NCBI GenBank assembly: GCA_017466125.1
Contig: JAFTUS010000091.1
Location: 1-56,253 of the forward strand
Reading direction: 5' to 3'
DNA length: 56,253 nucleotides
Source of the DNA: Lentisphaeria bacterium
Lineage (GTDB): Bacteria > Verrucomicrobiota > Lentisphaeria > Victivallales > Victivallaceae
This document shows, piece after piece, positions 1 through 10,110 of the stretch (position 1 is the first letter of the stretch; each line of letters opens with the position of its first letter). The notes under the pieces were generated by a model. That model was not told the DNA's origin and made no database searches. It was given only the letters and a program-made list of their open reading frames with translations. Both the position numbers and the translations under genes were made by a program.

Positions 1-16
1 AAGGATAGAGGGGGTT

Positions 17-67
17 CGGGGGAGAAAGGGAGAACCTTTTTTCAAAAAGGTTTCCCTTTCTCCCCCG
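17..67 (-). terminator. Long GC/AT-mixed hairpin, likely terminator
   Basis: A near-perfect inverted repeat: 15 bp at 17-31 pair with 53-67, and an inner 9 bp stem AACCTTTTT/AAAAAGGTT (33-41 with 44-52) is separated from it by one bulged base. It lies just past the stop codon of the leftward small ORF at 93 and would end that transcript. The symmetry means it could also act on a rightward transcript entering from outside the window. Confidence 0.65.
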
Positions 68-92
68 GCACCGTTTACCCTGATCGAACGTA

Positions 93-278
93 TCACATCG
101 AAGGCAGAAAATCTGCCGGGAGGCGTTTCAGCCGTTCCTCCATATGCTGCCGCCTTTGAAGATACTCGTTGGTGATAAGAGCGTATTCTGATTCAAGCAG
201 CTCCAGCTCTTCAAGGATTTGCAGGCGCGCTTTTGCTGTTTCGACTGTTTCGAGCGTATTTGTGATCTTATTTGACAT
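93..278 (-). CDS. Small coiled-coil hypothetical protein (61 aa)
   Basis: A 61-residue acidic, Leu/Glu-rich protein predicted to be one or two alpha-helices (heptad-like run ILEELELLESEYALI). No family is recognised. The start is supported by GGAGG four bases upstream of the ATG (GGAGGAAGTATG). That signal lies inside the longer leftward ORF, and the two frames share 128-278. In the shared stretch this frame uses ordinary codons, whereas the longer ORF reads as a Ser/Lys/Gln-rich tail, so selection seems to act on this frame. It is probably the second gene of a two-gene unit ending at the hairpin at 17-67. A small partner of the upstream Cys-cluster protein is one possibility, from position only. 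Confidence 0.6.
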   Translation of the reverse strand: MSNKITNTLETVETAKARLQILEELELLESEYALITNEYLQRRQHMEERLKRLPADFLPSM

Positions 279-733
279 ACTTCCTCCATAAATGTTTTGG
301 TTTTATCGATATTGTTTCTGTGTTTATAAAACGTGATGACGCTTGCCAGTTCCGGGATCTTGCTCAAACGGCGGATCACCAGACTGTGCATCGCCTGACG
401 GCTGACTTTCCGTTTGGCGGCAAGTTCGCTGAGATGCAGCGTCGGGTCTGCCAATTTGTCTTCTATGATGGAAAGCGCCCGGTGATCCAGTGCCGCCATA
501 AACCCGATCACCTCCAGCAGGTCACTGCGGGTGTAGCGGGGTTTTTCCGCTGACATACTGCGGCTGTGTTCCTGCATCTGTCCCAGACGGGCCTCCGCCA
601 GTTTCTCAACGACCGCCTCGGGCGGAGAGCGTTTCGCGTAAAGCGGAGGATCTCCCGCTGCGGCGCAATAGCGTTTCAGCTTGCAGGAAGGGCACTCCTC
701 ACGCCGTTTGTAATACTTTCCGTAACATTCCAT
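128..733 (-). CDS. Cys-cluster / helix-turn-helix protein
   Basis: A 201-residue ORF. The N-terminus has a cysteine cluster CX10CX2CX5C (C3, C14, C17, C23) that could bind zinc or an Fe-S centre. Residues about 65-140 are helical, with an HTH-like stretch LHLSELAAKRKVSRQAMHSL. This suggests a DNA-binding regulator or a mobile-element-type accessory protein; no exact family is recognised. The ATG at 733 has AGGAGG just upstream and a near-consensus promoter at 822-850. The last 50 residues overlap the 61-aa ORF in another frame and look non-native, so the functional protein may end near residue 150 and the present stop may reflect a lost stop codon or frameshift. It diverges from the XRE-type gene at 973. 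Confidence 0.65.
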   Translation of the reverse strand: MECYGKYYKRREECPSCKLKRYCAAAGDPPLYAKRSPPEAVVEKLAEARLGQMQEHSRSMSAEKPRYTRSDLLEVIGFMAALDHRALSIIEDKLADPTLHLSELAAKRKVSRQAMHSLVIRRLSKIPELASVITFYKHRNNIDKTKTFMEEVCQIRSQIRSKQSKQQKRACKSLKSWSCLNQNTLLSPTSIFKGGSIWRNG

Positions 734-763
734 AAAAGCCTCCTTTCTTGTTTATTTTTGAAA

Positions 764-779
764 TTAAGTATTCACTTAA
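764..779. promoter_or_regulatory. Palindrome TTAAGT-N4-ACTTAA, candidate operator
   Basis: A perfect 6-4-6 inverted repeat, TTAAGTATTCACTTAA, in the 5' leader of the leftward Cys-cluster gene, between its promoter (822-850) and its start codon at 733. Position and symmetry fit a repressor site, perhaps for the divergent XRE protein. That link is inference. Confidence 0.4.
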
Positions 780-821
780 CTACATTTCCAAAAAAAAGCA
801 CTCATTCCGAGCTTTCACTAT

Positions 822-850
822 AATATAGCAGGGGATTTTGCTATTTTCAA
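822..850 (-). promoter_or_regulatory. Sigma70-type promoter for the Cys-cluster gene
   Basis: Read on the minus strand: TTGAAA (850-845), 17 bp, TATATT (827-822). The predicted start near 815 gives a leader of about 80 nt before the ATG at 733, containing the palindrome at 764-779. Confidence 0.6.
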
Positions 851-931
851 ACGATTTTAAGCAAAAAATTAACGTTTTTTATGAAAAAATATAGATTTTC
901 AAAAAAAAGCAAGTATATTAAAGTCAGAGTA

Positions 932-945
932 CCGGCAATTACCGG
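932..945. promoter_or_regulatory. Imperfect palindrome CCGGCAATTACCGG
   Basis: A 14-bp inverted repeat with one mismatched pair, 15 bp before the Shine-Dalgarno (AGGAGG, 962-967) of the XRE-type gene. It could be an autoregulatory operator. A weak TATATT at 914-919 lies just upstream, but no good -35 was found for it. Confidence 0.3.
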
Positions 946-972
946 AAAAAAAACTAACATCAGGAGGTTCCT

Positions 973-1635
973 ATGCATGCTAACGCCTGGCCTTTGATCG
1001 AAAAGTATCTGAAGCTGCGGAAAAAACAACAACGCGATCTCGCTGAACTGCTGGAAGTGACTCCGGCGGCAATATCGCAATTCAAAAAGGAACGGATCTT
1101 ATTCAATCCGTCCCAAATCGGGAAGATCATCAATTATCTGCAGATAAGTCAAACAGATTGTGATGAACTCTACTCCATTCTCTTTTCCACCCGCCTTATG
1201 CCGCCGAAAGAAAAAACGCCGAAAGCGACACTTCCGCTGGGGTGGGAAAAACGGCTGCTGCCGGTGGGGGAACTGGAACTGCTGCGCAGATATGAACCGG
1301 GCTTTGAGCCGATGGATCAATATCTTTTGCGCCATACACAAAAGCATATCGCCATCTTCGGCAATCGTCCGGGGTTGTGCCTTGTTACTCTGGGGCCTCA
1401 GTATGAGTTATTCGGAAAATCATTTCTTTCCGCGCTGCTGCTCGATGCCCTGAATGAGCCGTCTCCGGAAGATTTCAAATTAGTATACACGCAGGACCGG
1501 GAGTTCAATATTATCCGCCCGACGCAAAACCGTGACGGTGTTTATTTTGACTTTATCGGACAGAATACGCTTCTGCGCAACCGTAAGATCCTCTGGCAGC
1601 GGCCGATCCTTGCATTGGATATTCCTCTTGAATAG
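973..1635 (+). CDS. XRE-type HTH regulator, C-terminal domain unknown
   Basis: A 220-residue protein. Residues about 12-65 form a Cro/C1-type HTH (RDLAELLEVTPAAISQFKKE), the usual lambda-repressor-like fold of XRE regulators. The C-terminal 150 residues (about 80-220) are not recognised and may sense a ligand or dimerise. The ATG at 973 has a strong AGGAGG 5 bp upstream. It is divergent from the Cys-cluster gene across 239 bp holding two palindromes and a promoter, an arrangement typical of a regulator controlling itself and its neighbour. It faces the MBL/TIM fusion gene tail to tail. The HTH call is firm; targets are inferred. Confidence 0.75.
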   Translation: MHANAWPLIEKYLKLRKKQQRDLAELLEVTPAAISQFKKERILFNPSQIGKIINYLQISQTDCDELYSILFSTRLMPPKEKTPKATLPLGWEKRLLPVGELELLRRYEPGFEPMDQYLLRHTQKHIAIFGNRPGLCLVTLGPQYELFGKSFLSALLLDALNEPSPEDFKLVYTQDREFNIIRPTQNRDGVYFDFIGQNTLLRNRKILWQRPILALDIPLE

Positions 1636-1708
1636 AGTTCCCGCCCGGGGATAACCGGCAGCAGGAATGCTTCTTTTGCAAGGAGAAGTATGACGTCAGC
1701 GTCTTTCC

Positions 1709-3466
1709 TCAGTGCCGGGTTTCCCCGAAAAGGTATGCCATGCGTTCCCGCGAGGTGAACGGCTGCTGCTCGATGTCACGGCAGATCTCAAGGATCATCG
1801 GGGCGTGAAATACGCCCTGTTCCCACGCCGCATAGAGCGGATGCAGTTCCGGATGCCCTGCGGTACGTCCTGCGATCAGCGCATGCCCCGACAAATAGGG
1901 CTTCTCCGGCGTGGCGGCACATTCAAACTGGTGCAGATGCAGACCGTTGATGAGAGGGCCGCACTGTCTGAGCCACTCCGCCATATCATATTTTTCCGAG
2001 TAAGGATAATTGGAATAGGCGTGACCGATGTCCAGATGACAGCCGATTAAACCGGAACGGCATCTCTCCCGCAGACCGTTGACCAGAGCGAGCAGTTCTT
2101 CCGGAATAAATCCCATCGGGCGGCTGTCATCTGCCTTGAAATGGGGTTTCATGTGCAGATTTTCAATACCGACGGCAATTCCGTCAGCGATCAGCGGCGC
2201 GATCAGTCCGGCACAGAAATCCAGAATTCCCGCCTGTTTTTCGTCCGCCTCACTGAGAATACAATGCGGCACATGGATCGTTACACGGTCACATCTGACG
2301 GCACGGGCGGTATCGGTGCATTTTTTGAAGTAAGCCGTTCCGGTTTCATCCCCCTGATCGGGGAAGTCCGGCATGTGGAGCGAAAGCGTCCTGCCGCCAG
2401 CTTTGCGCCAGCGGGAGGTCTGCTCCTGAAGTTCCGTCAGCGGAATTTTGTCCCATTCGTAATAACTCCACTCCACGACCGGGATCTGCTGTGAAATCGC
2501 CTTTTCCATCCATGCGGAGTGTTCCCGCTTTATGGAGACGCCGAGGTTATCCAGAAAATCGCGCTGCACAGCAGCATCCCACTGCCGGAAAAGGTCGGGG
2601 CAGCGCAGTTCTCCGCCGGTAAGGACGACCGTATCTCCGAAGTACGGAGCCGTGACCGCCATATCAGGAGCAATGCTGCGGAGTTGTTCTTTTATCATTT
2701 CAGCATGACGGTGCGTCCAGAGGTCGGCTGGCTCGCGTCCGATTTCGTAGAGGTGGTTCAAAAACAGATGTCCGCTCCTGCGGCGGGCAAGGAAACGGCT
2801 GACCGCTTCCAGATGCGGAAAGTCGCTGCCCGTGGCATCCTCACGCCCCAGAAAGACGTGACCGAATGTGTAATCCACCTCCCCCGGCGGCACTCCCTGC
2901 GAGGGGTCGCGCACATCGGCGGGAAAGAAGAGACGGATGCCGTCCGGCAGAACCACATCGTAGGCGCAGGAGAGAACCGGCACTTTCCCCGGTTCGGCAT
3001 GATAACCGGCTCTTGCTGTAATACGGATACCGGCAAGTTCGATGCTCTCGTCATCCGCAAGAATGAGTGTATTTGCCGGGGATGCTCCCCAGTGGTTGAA
3101 AAAGTCAGCAGCGATCCGTTCCGGAACGACCCATTCCACAGAACTCCCCGCCAGAGCCTTCACCCATTCACTCTGACAGTGATCGGCGTGAAGGTGCGTA
3201 ATAAGGATAAAGGAGGCTTTTTCCCGCAGCAGTTCACCGAGTTGGCGTATCTCTTCAGCCAGACCGTCGCTGCAATAGGTATAGGCGGGATCGACCATCC
3301 AGAAACAGGAACTGCCCGTGGAAAAAATGTAACTTGACGAATTCGGAAAACGTACCACAGTGTGATCCGGCTCTGCCGTCCGTTCCAGATGACTGAGCGC
3401 ATCGTGCCACAACCGGAAACGGTTGTCCAGAATACTCTGCCGGATATCACTGTTGTAATCGTTCAT
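1709..3466 (-). CDS. Metallo-beta-lactamase fold fused to sugar isomerase-like TIM barrel
   Basis: A 585-residue two-domain protein. Residues about 25-300 are a metallo-beta-lactamase-fold hydrolase with the metal motif HLHADH, further aspartate and histidine positions in FFPADVRDP and HLFLNHLYE, and no signal peptide. Residues about 310-580 are a xylose-isomerase-like TIM barrel with plausible metal ligands at strand ends: E in VGIENLH, D/H in GCHLDIGHAYSN, H in GLHLHQFE and E in ILEICRD. Each domain is common alone; the fusion suggests hydrolysis of a phospho- or lactone-sugar followed by isomerisation. It is the last gene of the leftward operon, 5 bp after the CoA ligase, with a weak Shine-Dalgarno. 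Both domains look intact; the substrate is unknown. Confidence 0.8.
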   Translation of the reverse strand: MNDYNSDIRQSILDNRFRLWHDALSHLERTAEPDHTVVRFPNSSSYIFSTGSSCFWMVDPAYTYCSDGLAEEIRQLGELLREKASFILITHLHADHCQSEWVKALAGSSVEWVVPERIAADFFNHWGASPANTLILADDESIELAGIRITARAGYHAEPGKVPVLSCAYDVVLPDGIRLFFPADVRDPSQGVPPGEVDYTFGHVFLGREDATGSDFPHLEAVSRFLARRRSGHLFLNHLYEIGREPADLWTHRHAEMIKEQLRSIAPDMAVTAPYFGDTVVLTGGELRCPDLFRQWDAAVQRDFLDNLGVSIKREHSAWMEKAISQQIPVVEWSYYEWDKIPLTELQEQTSRWRKAGGRTLSLHMPDFPDQGDETGTAYFKKCTDTARAVRCDRVTIHVPHCILSEADEKQAGILDFCAGLIAPLIADGIAVGIENLHMKPHFKADDSRPMGFIPEELLALVNGLRERCRSGLIGCHLDIGHAYSNYPYSEKYDMAEWLRQCGPLINGLHLHQFECAATPEKPYLSGHALIAGRTAGHPELHPLYAAWEQGVFHAPMILEICRDIEQQPFTSRERMAYLFGETRH

Positions 3467-3471
3467 ATTTC

Positions 3472-4791
<1,320 letters not shown>

Positions 4792-4921
4792 GCTTCTGAC
4801 CTTTCTGTAAAAATGATTTGACTTAATGTACACCAAAAACGGGATATGCGCAAGTCTTTTTAAGGGACAACCGCCGGAAAATCACGGATTTTGCCAACAC
4901 CCCCTGAACAAGTACGGTTTT

Positions 4922-6592
4922 TTACAGTTTGAAAACCGTACCGATCTTCCTGCCCAGCAGCAATCCCGCCGCCGCCAGTGCCGCCGCCAGAAAAAGCATC
5001 GCCCACACGCCGAAAGCACAGGCGATGGAGGGCCCCTCACCCAGAATTTGCGACAGATCGTAAATCGCACGGGTAATGGGGTAGAATTCCGCTTTCTGTG
5101 CAAGGATCAGCGAGTCCGATACTTCCAGCATCGAGAAACTGAATGCGAACAATGCCCCCACCAGCACGTTGGCAAGAATGAGCGGCATGGTGATTTTCAA
5201 AACGGCTTTCAACGGCCCCGCCCCGAAACAGCGGGCGGCATTTTCCAGCTCTTCCGGCGTCTGTTCCAAGCCCGCACTGACCGAGCGCACCACATAGGGC
5301 AGACGGCGCACGGCGTATGCCACAGCCAACAGCCACAAGGGGTTTTCCACCGGGTTGAAACACTTTGCCGCCCATGCGTATTTGACCGACATTCCGAGAT
5401 AGCCGAAAGCGATCACGATCCCCGGCACAGCCAGCGGCAGCATGGCGAGCAAGTCTGCCAATGCTCCGCCTTTGAGTTTCCACCGCACACAGGCAAGAGC
5501 CGTAAGGGTTCCGGCGATCACGGCGATGACCATGGCAAGCAGACTGTACCGCAGACTGTTGACGATACTGGGAACGACGATCTTGTTGGAGAGAGCGTTT
5601 TCAAAGTGTATCAAGGTGAAGTGTTCGGGCAGCAGTGTCCCGTACCACCGCTGGGTGAATGCCGCCAGCACCAGTGCGATGTGGGGCAGTGCCGCCAGAA
5701 ATGTCACCAGGAGAAACGCCCCCGTCGGCAGATATTTGCGAAACCCCGGCAGTTGCGGGGCAGTCTGCCCCATACTGCCCTTGACCGAAGAGTTCGCCCC
5801 CCCGGTTCCAAGGATGAATTTCCCGAAAAGATACATTCCGGAGGCGAAGAAAAGCATGACCACCACCAGTGCATACGGCACAGGATTGGTCTCCAGCTCC
5901 ATGATGCCGTTGAAGATCTGCACCGGCGTCACCCGGTTGAAGCCGAACATCAGCGGCGTGCCGAGTTCTGTAAAACTCCACACCAGCACGATGCTCCCCC
6001 CCGCCAGCAGTCCGGGCTTCATCAGCGGCAGAGAGATCGTGCGAAATCTGCGCCAGCGGGAGGCTCCGAGATTGCGTGCCGCCTCATCCAGTGCCGGGTC
6101 GATGTTGCCCAGTGCCGTAACCAAATTCAAATAAAGAATGGGATAAAGGTGCAGAGCCTCAATGAAACAGACCGACCAGAAACGCCCTTTTCCGCCGAGG
6201 AAATCCACCGGAGCAAATCCCATTCCGGTCAGCAGCGTGTTGATGACGCCATAGTGACCGAGGATCTGCTGAAAGCCCAGCGCACCCACGAAAGGCGGCA
6301 AAATCATGGGGATCATCACCAGCAGAGCGCACCACTCCTTCATGGGGAAGTTGCAGCGGTCAAAGAGCAGAGCCAGCGGCAGGGAGATGAAAAAAACCAT
6401 CAGTGTCGTAACTGCGGCAATGGCAAAACTGTTGACAAGCCCTTCCAGATAGATGTAGTTGTTGAACACCTCTTTCAGAAGAGCCGGACTGATGCCGACT
6501 TCAACGACCGTATAGACCGGCCCCAGCAGAAAGAGAGCAAAAAAGAGTATCAAGCCGCACAAAACGGCGTATTGGAGTATCCGGCGCATCAT
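4922..6592 (-). CDS. ABC transporter permease, two fused permease domains (FbpB type)
   Basis: A 556-residue inner-membrane protein with about 12 membrane segments in two homologous halves. Each half carries an EAA loop for docking the ATPase: EAARNLGASRWRRFRTISLP in the first and ENAARCFGAGPLKAVLKITMP in the second. This double-length layout is typical of ferric-iron, thiamine or 2-aminoethylphosphonate importers. The start overlaps the stop of the binding-protein gene (TAATG), with AAAGGA upstream, so the two are translationally coupled. A second ATG at 6589 is possible. The substrate cannot be told from sequence. Confidence 0.88.
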   Translation of the reverse strand: MMRRILQYAVLCGLILFFALFLLGPVYTVVEVGISPALLKEVFNNYIYLEGLVNSFAIAAVTTLMVFFISLPLALLFDRCNFPMKEWCALLVMIPMILPPFVGALGFQQILGHYGVINTLLTGMGFAPVDFLGGKGRFWSVCFIEALHLYPILYLNLVTALGNIDPALDEAARNLGASRWRRFRTISLPLMKPGLLAGGSIVLVWSFTELGTPLMFGFNRVTPVQIFNGIMELETNPVPYALVVVMLFFASGMYLFGKFILGTGGANSSVKGSMGQTAPQLPGFRKYLPTGAFLLVTFLAALPHIALVLAAFTQRWYGTLLPEHFTLIHFENALSNKIVVPSIVNSLRYSLLAMVIAVIAGTLTALACVRWKLKGGALADLLAMLPLAVPGIVIAFGYLGMSVKYAWAAKCFNPVENPLWLLAVAYAVRRLPYVVRSVSAGLEQTPEELENAARCFGAGPLKAVLKITMPLILANVLVGALFAFSFSMLEVSDSLILAQKAEFYPITRAIYDLSQILGEGPSIACAFGVWAMLFLAAALAAAGLLLGRKIGTVFKL

Positions 6593-8184
6593 TACAATCC
6601 TTTCTTTGCGAGTTCAGCGGCTTCAAGATAATTTTTCCGGGCATTTTCGCTCCATGAACGGCAGACGGCGGCGATGTCGATCGCGGTGCGGGTCGCCGAT
6701 TTGCGGATCGACTGATTTGCCGATTTAATGTCGGTGTATTCAAAGGGCAGCCGTTCAAAAGCGGCGTATGCCTGCGGGACTTTTTGAGGGCCGCCCGCCT
6801 CCAGAATGGCTTTCCATGCCGCTTGCAGTTCGCTTTGGGGTTCCAGTGCGATACTGCGGATCAGCACCCGGATCAGCCCGAAGTAAGGTCCGGTCAGTTT
6901 CGGGCGGTAGGAGAAACTGGCTCCGGACACATAAGGATCGTAGTCCGGGTCCGTCCGGAATTGGTCATATTTTTTGTCGTAAAGCGTTTTCAGAACGGGG
7001 GGACGGCGGAGGGTGTACTTTTTCGGACCGCCCGGCACGCCCGCCTTGTAACAATGGAGTTTCTGCCCCGCCGGAGAGAGCAGAAAGTCGATGAAAATTT
7101 CTGCCGCCTTGCGGTTGGGTGCGCCCCGGAGCATCTGGATCGGGTCGGCGGAAACAGCCGTTCCACCGATGGGGGGCACATAGAAGAAATGAGGTTTGCC
7201 GTCGAACTGTTTTTCGTTCCACTCCTGTTCGATAAAACCGTAGGTGTCGATCGCCATACCGGCAACGGCATTCCCGCCTGAAATATCACGGGGGACTTTC
7301 CCTGCGGCATCGGTCAGGTTGCGGGCGTTGGCAAACATCCGTTTGATAAGGTTCATGCCGTTTCTCCACCCTTTCACGGGGTCGTTGCAGTCGGACATGC
7401 ACTGCTGGATGACGATTTCAAAACACTTGTTCGCCGAACCGGATTTGCTGGGGTCGGCAAGGGTCAGGGTGTTGAAGAAACGCGGTTCGCCCAGGTCGCT
7501 CCACCGTTTGGGCGGTTCGGGCGGATCGAGTTCTCTGATGCGGTCACTGTTGTAGCAGATGCCGAATGTGGAAAGCACCACGCCGTAATAACGCCCCTGT
7601 TTGTCGTAGAGGTTATCTCCGCCGAAATGCTGCGGGATCACATCTTCTCTGAACCATTCGGGGTGCCGTTCCTGCACCTTGCCGTCCACGGCGAACCCGC
7701 GGGCGGCATGGCGCGCCATGTCGAAAGTGCCGCCGCCCGCCATCAAATCGATGCCGATGCCGACATTGGAGTTCAGAAAAAGTTTGCGGGCGCGTTTTGC
7801 GGCGGCGGAGGCTTTGGGGTCCTTATCCACATTGGGGTTGGCAAATGCCTCGGCGATCTCCGCCGTCCACTCGCCGTTGGCGGGGTCGGACTCGAAATAA
7901 CGGCGGAACTCCGCCTCAAAACGGTCGGCAATATAGCGGACAATATCGCTCGTGCCGCCGGGAGAACGGAAGTCCAGAGCGATCTCTTTGCCGAACTTCT
8001 CCCGGCAGTATTCAGCGAATGCCTGTTCGTACTCGTAGCGGATGCTCTCATTGTGCGCTGTGATAATGACGATGCGTTCCGGCAGACCGGAGTTGTCCTT
8101 CCCGATCTGTCGCGGGCGCAGCAGAAAGGGGATCGCCAGCAGAACCAGCAGCGGCAGAATGGCAAAAAATATTTTTCCGCGCAT
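6592..8184 (-). CDS. ABC transporter substrate-binding protein
   Basis: A 530-residue extracellular solute-binding protein anchored by an N-terminal hydrophobic segment (IFFAILPLLVLLAIPFLL, residues 5-22) followed by the periplasmic domain. Landmarks of the ferric/phosphonate binding-protein group include RSPGGTSDIVRYI, YYGVVLSTFGICYNSD, LADPSKSGSANKC and the C-terminal RGAPNRKAAEIFIDFLLSPAGQ. It is longer than typical FbpA (about 340 aa), mainly through a middle insertion and a C-terminal helical extension. The ATG at 8184 has GGAGGAG 7 bp upstream. It lies between the ATPase (3 bp gap) and the permease (overlap), completing a three-gene importer. Confidence 0.87.
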   Translation of the reverse strand: MRGKIFFAILPLLVLLAIPFLLRPRQIGKDNSGLPERIVIITAHNESIRYEYEQAFAEYCREKFGKEIALDFRSPGGTSDIVRYIADRFEAEFRRYFESDPANGEWTAEIAEAFANPNVDKDPKASAAAKRARKLFLNSNVGIGIDLMAGGGTFDMARHAARGFAVDGKVQERHPEWFREDVIPQHFGGDNLYDKQGRYYGVVLSTFGICYNSDRIRELDPPEPPKRWSDLGEPRFFNTLTLADPSKSGSANKCFEIVIQQCMSDCNDPVKGWRNGMNLIKRMFANARNLTDAAGKVPRDISGGNAVAGMAIDTYGFIEQEWNEKQFDGKPHFFYVPPIGGTAVSADPIQMLRGAPNRKAAEIFIDFLLSPAGQKLHCYKAGVPGGPKKYTLRRPPVLKTLYDKKYDQFRTDPDYDPYVSGASFSYRPKLTGPYFGLIRVLIRSIALEPQSELQAAWKAILEAGGPQKVPQAYAAFERLPFEYTDIKSANQSIRKSATRTAIDIAAVCRSWSENARKNYLEAAELAKKGL

Positions 8185-8187
8185 AAC

Positions 8188-9147
8188 TTACTCCTCCAAC
8201 AGAACTTTTCTGCTTTCATCGAAAGAGAGGAAAAACGTTTCTCCTGCCGAACGCGGCGGCGGAGCATACTCTGTCACCAGCAGTTTTTCGCCCGCTTCTG
8301 TGCAGAAGACCCATTCGGAGTGGTCGCCAAGATAAGTGCCGCTGACCAGTTCCGCTTTGACTTCGCCCGCATCGCCGATGCGGATGCACTCGGGGCGGAT
8401 GGAGATAAGCCCGGCTTCCGTCCGGAGCAGATTGGTGTCGCCCAGAAATTTTGCCACGAAACTGTTGCGGGGTTTTCCGTAGATCTTCTGCGGCGTACCG
8501 ACCTGCTGAAGAACGCCGTTGTGCATCACGGCGATACGGTCCGCCATGCTCAGGGCTTCGTTACGGTCGTGCGTCACGTAGACGGCGGTCAGATGTTTTT
8601 CTTTGCAGATGCGGCGGATCTCACAGCGCATTTCGTCCCGCAGACGGGCATCGAGGTTGGAGAGCGGTTCATCCAGCAGAAGCAGTCGGGGTTTCACCGC
8701 CAGAGCGCGGGCGAGAGCCACCCGCTGCTGCTGTCCGCCGGAAAGGGAGGTCACTTTGCGTTTGGCAAAGTCGCTCAACTGAACGACTGCAAGAGCGGCT
8801 TCGACCTCCCGTTTCACCGTCTCTTTGTCCGCGCCTTCGGAGCGCAGACCGAACGCCACGTTTTCAAAGACGGTCAGGTGCGGCCACAGAGCGTAGTTCT
8901 GAAAGACCATGGCGGTACGCCGTTTTTCGGGGGGAAGTTCTGTAATATCTTCACCGTCGAACAGGATCTTGCCGCAGTTGGGTTTCACCAGCCCGGCGAT
9001 GATGCGCAGAAGCGTGGATTTGCCGCACCCGGAGGGCCCCAGCAGGAAAAAGAGTTCGCCGTCCGGGATATTCAAGTCGATGGGTTGAAGCACCGGAACG
9101 TCCGGCTGATAGGATTTGGCGATACCGCAGATGGAAACGTTGCTCAT
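8188..9147 (-). CDS. ABC transporter ATP-binding protein (FbpC/PotA type)
   Basis: A 319-residue cytoplasmic ATPase energising the neighbouring importer. Visible motifs: Walker A GPSGCGKST, Q-loop VFQNYALWPH, signature LSGGQQQRVALARAL, Walker B LLLLDEPLSNLD and switch histidine in YVTHDRNEA. The region after about residue 240 fits a regulatory TOBE-like domain (SIRPECIRIG). The start is supported by AAGGAG 5 bp upstream. It opens the importer cassette and follows the GT2 gene by 9 bp. Confidence 0.93.
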   Translation of the reverse strand: MSNVSICGIAKSYQPDVPVLQPIDLNIPDGELFFLLGPSGCGKSTLLRIIAGLVKPNCGKILFDGEDITELPPEKRRTAMVFQNYALWPHLTVFENVAFGLRSEGADKETVKREVEAALAVVQLSDFAKRKVTSLSGGQQQRVALARALAVKPRLLLLDEPLSNLDARLRDEMRCEIRRICKEKHLTAVYVTHDRNEALSMADRIAVMHNGVLQQVGTPQKIYGKPRNSFVAKFLGDTNLLRTEAGLISIRPECIRIGDAGEVKAELVSGTYLGDHSEWVFCTEAGEKLLVTEYAPPPRSAGETFFLSFDESRKVLLEE

Positions 9148-9156
9148 AAAAACTCC

Positions 9157-10107
9157 TTATTGTTTGCCAGTGAAAAAGATGTCCTGTGCGGCAGAAAGCA
9201 CGCCTCTGCCGAAACGGAAGTAGTTGCCGCTGCAAAGGTTCTGCAAGGCAAAGAAAGCCCGTTGAATAAAATTTTTTTCCGGAAGTTCACCCCGGAGAGC
9301 GGAAAACTCCTGACGGAGGCGGTATTTGCGGGGGGCATTTCCCGCCCGTTTCAGCAGTTCACCAAAGAGTTCCCCGTACCAGCGGGCGGCGTTGCGGGAA
9401 ACGGAGAGACGGGCCCGCCCCAGCGGTGAATACTGCCCCGCTCCGGAGGTATTTTTTCCGTGCTGCCGGAAGAAAGTCAGCACTTCATCGACCACCGCCC
9501 AGCGGGAGTGGAGCATCACGCTGTAACCGATCCAACTGTCGTGACACTCCGGCAAATCGGGAATGGGCAGAATTTTCTCTTTCAGTGCGGCGGTGAAAGC
9601 CATATTGTGTCCGGCAGCGGGAAACCGTTTGAGGGCGATATTTTCAAATTCCTCCGCTGTGCCGTGAACGATTTTTTCCCTTTCGCGGCGGGAAAATCCG
9701 CGGGTATCCCGATGCGTTTTTCCGAGCGGGGAGAGATTTTCATTTGTGAGGGTGCTGTCGCAAAAAACGCCCTGATGCTCCCGATCGAGAGCGGCGACCA
9801 GTTTTTCGATTTTTTCCGGCATCCACACATCATCCTGATCGCACAGAAAAAGGATATCTCCTGCTGCCAGCGAGAGAGCCTTGCTGAAGTTGGCGGAAAC
9901 CCCCAGCCGGACGGGATTTTTGAAGTAGCGGATCACATGGGGGTATTTCTTTTCAAATTCCGCAATGCAGCGGTATGTTTTATCATCGGGGGAGTCGTCG
10001 CAAATGACGATCTCATCCGGCGGAACGGTCTGAACAAAAAGCGAAGAGAGTTGTTCTGAAATGAACTTCTCACCGCAACAGACTGCCATGACCACCGAGA
10101 TTTTCAT
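9157..10107 (-). CDS. Family 2 glycosyltransferase
   Basis: A 316-residue GT-A-fold transferase. The N-terminus KISVVMAVCCGEKFISEQL, then EIVICDDSPD and the metal-binding LFLCDQDDVW (variant DXD) define family 2, closest to rhamnosyl- or N-acetylglucosaminyl-transferases of envelope polysaccharides. The C-terminal helical region (about 230-316) is basic and may sit on the membrane. It is co-transcribed with the zinc-ribbon membrane protein (3 bp upstream) and the ABC importer (9 bp downstream), which is odd company for a glycosyltransferase. Acceptor and donor are unknown. Confidence 0.85.
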   Translation of the reverse strand: MKISVVMAVCCGEKFISEQLSSLFVQTVPPDEIVICDDSPDDKTYRCIAEFEKKYPHVIRYFKNPVRLGVSANFSKALSLAAGDILFLCDQDDVWMPEKIEKLVAALDREHQGVFCDSTLTNENLSPLGKTHRDTRGFSRREREKIVHGTAEEFENIALKRFPAAGHNMAFTAALKEKILPIPDLPECHDSWIGYSVMLHSRWAVVDEVLTFFRQHGKNTSGAGQYSPLGRARLSVSRNAARWYGELFGELLKRAGNAPRKYRLRQEFSALRGELPEKNFIQRAFFALQNLCSGNYFRFGRGVLSAAQDIFFTGKQ

Positions 10108-10110
10108 GCT

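Noticed and set aside
4826..6631. 601-codon open frame on the plus strand opposite the ABC permease
   Set aside because: It is His/Gln/Arg-rich and low in complexity, and lies antisense to a gene with full permease motifs. It is a by-product of codon bias.
7627..9429. 600-codon open frame on the plus strand
   Set aside because: Antisense to the binding protein, ATPase and GT2 genes, which have clear motifs and ribosome sites. This frame has none.
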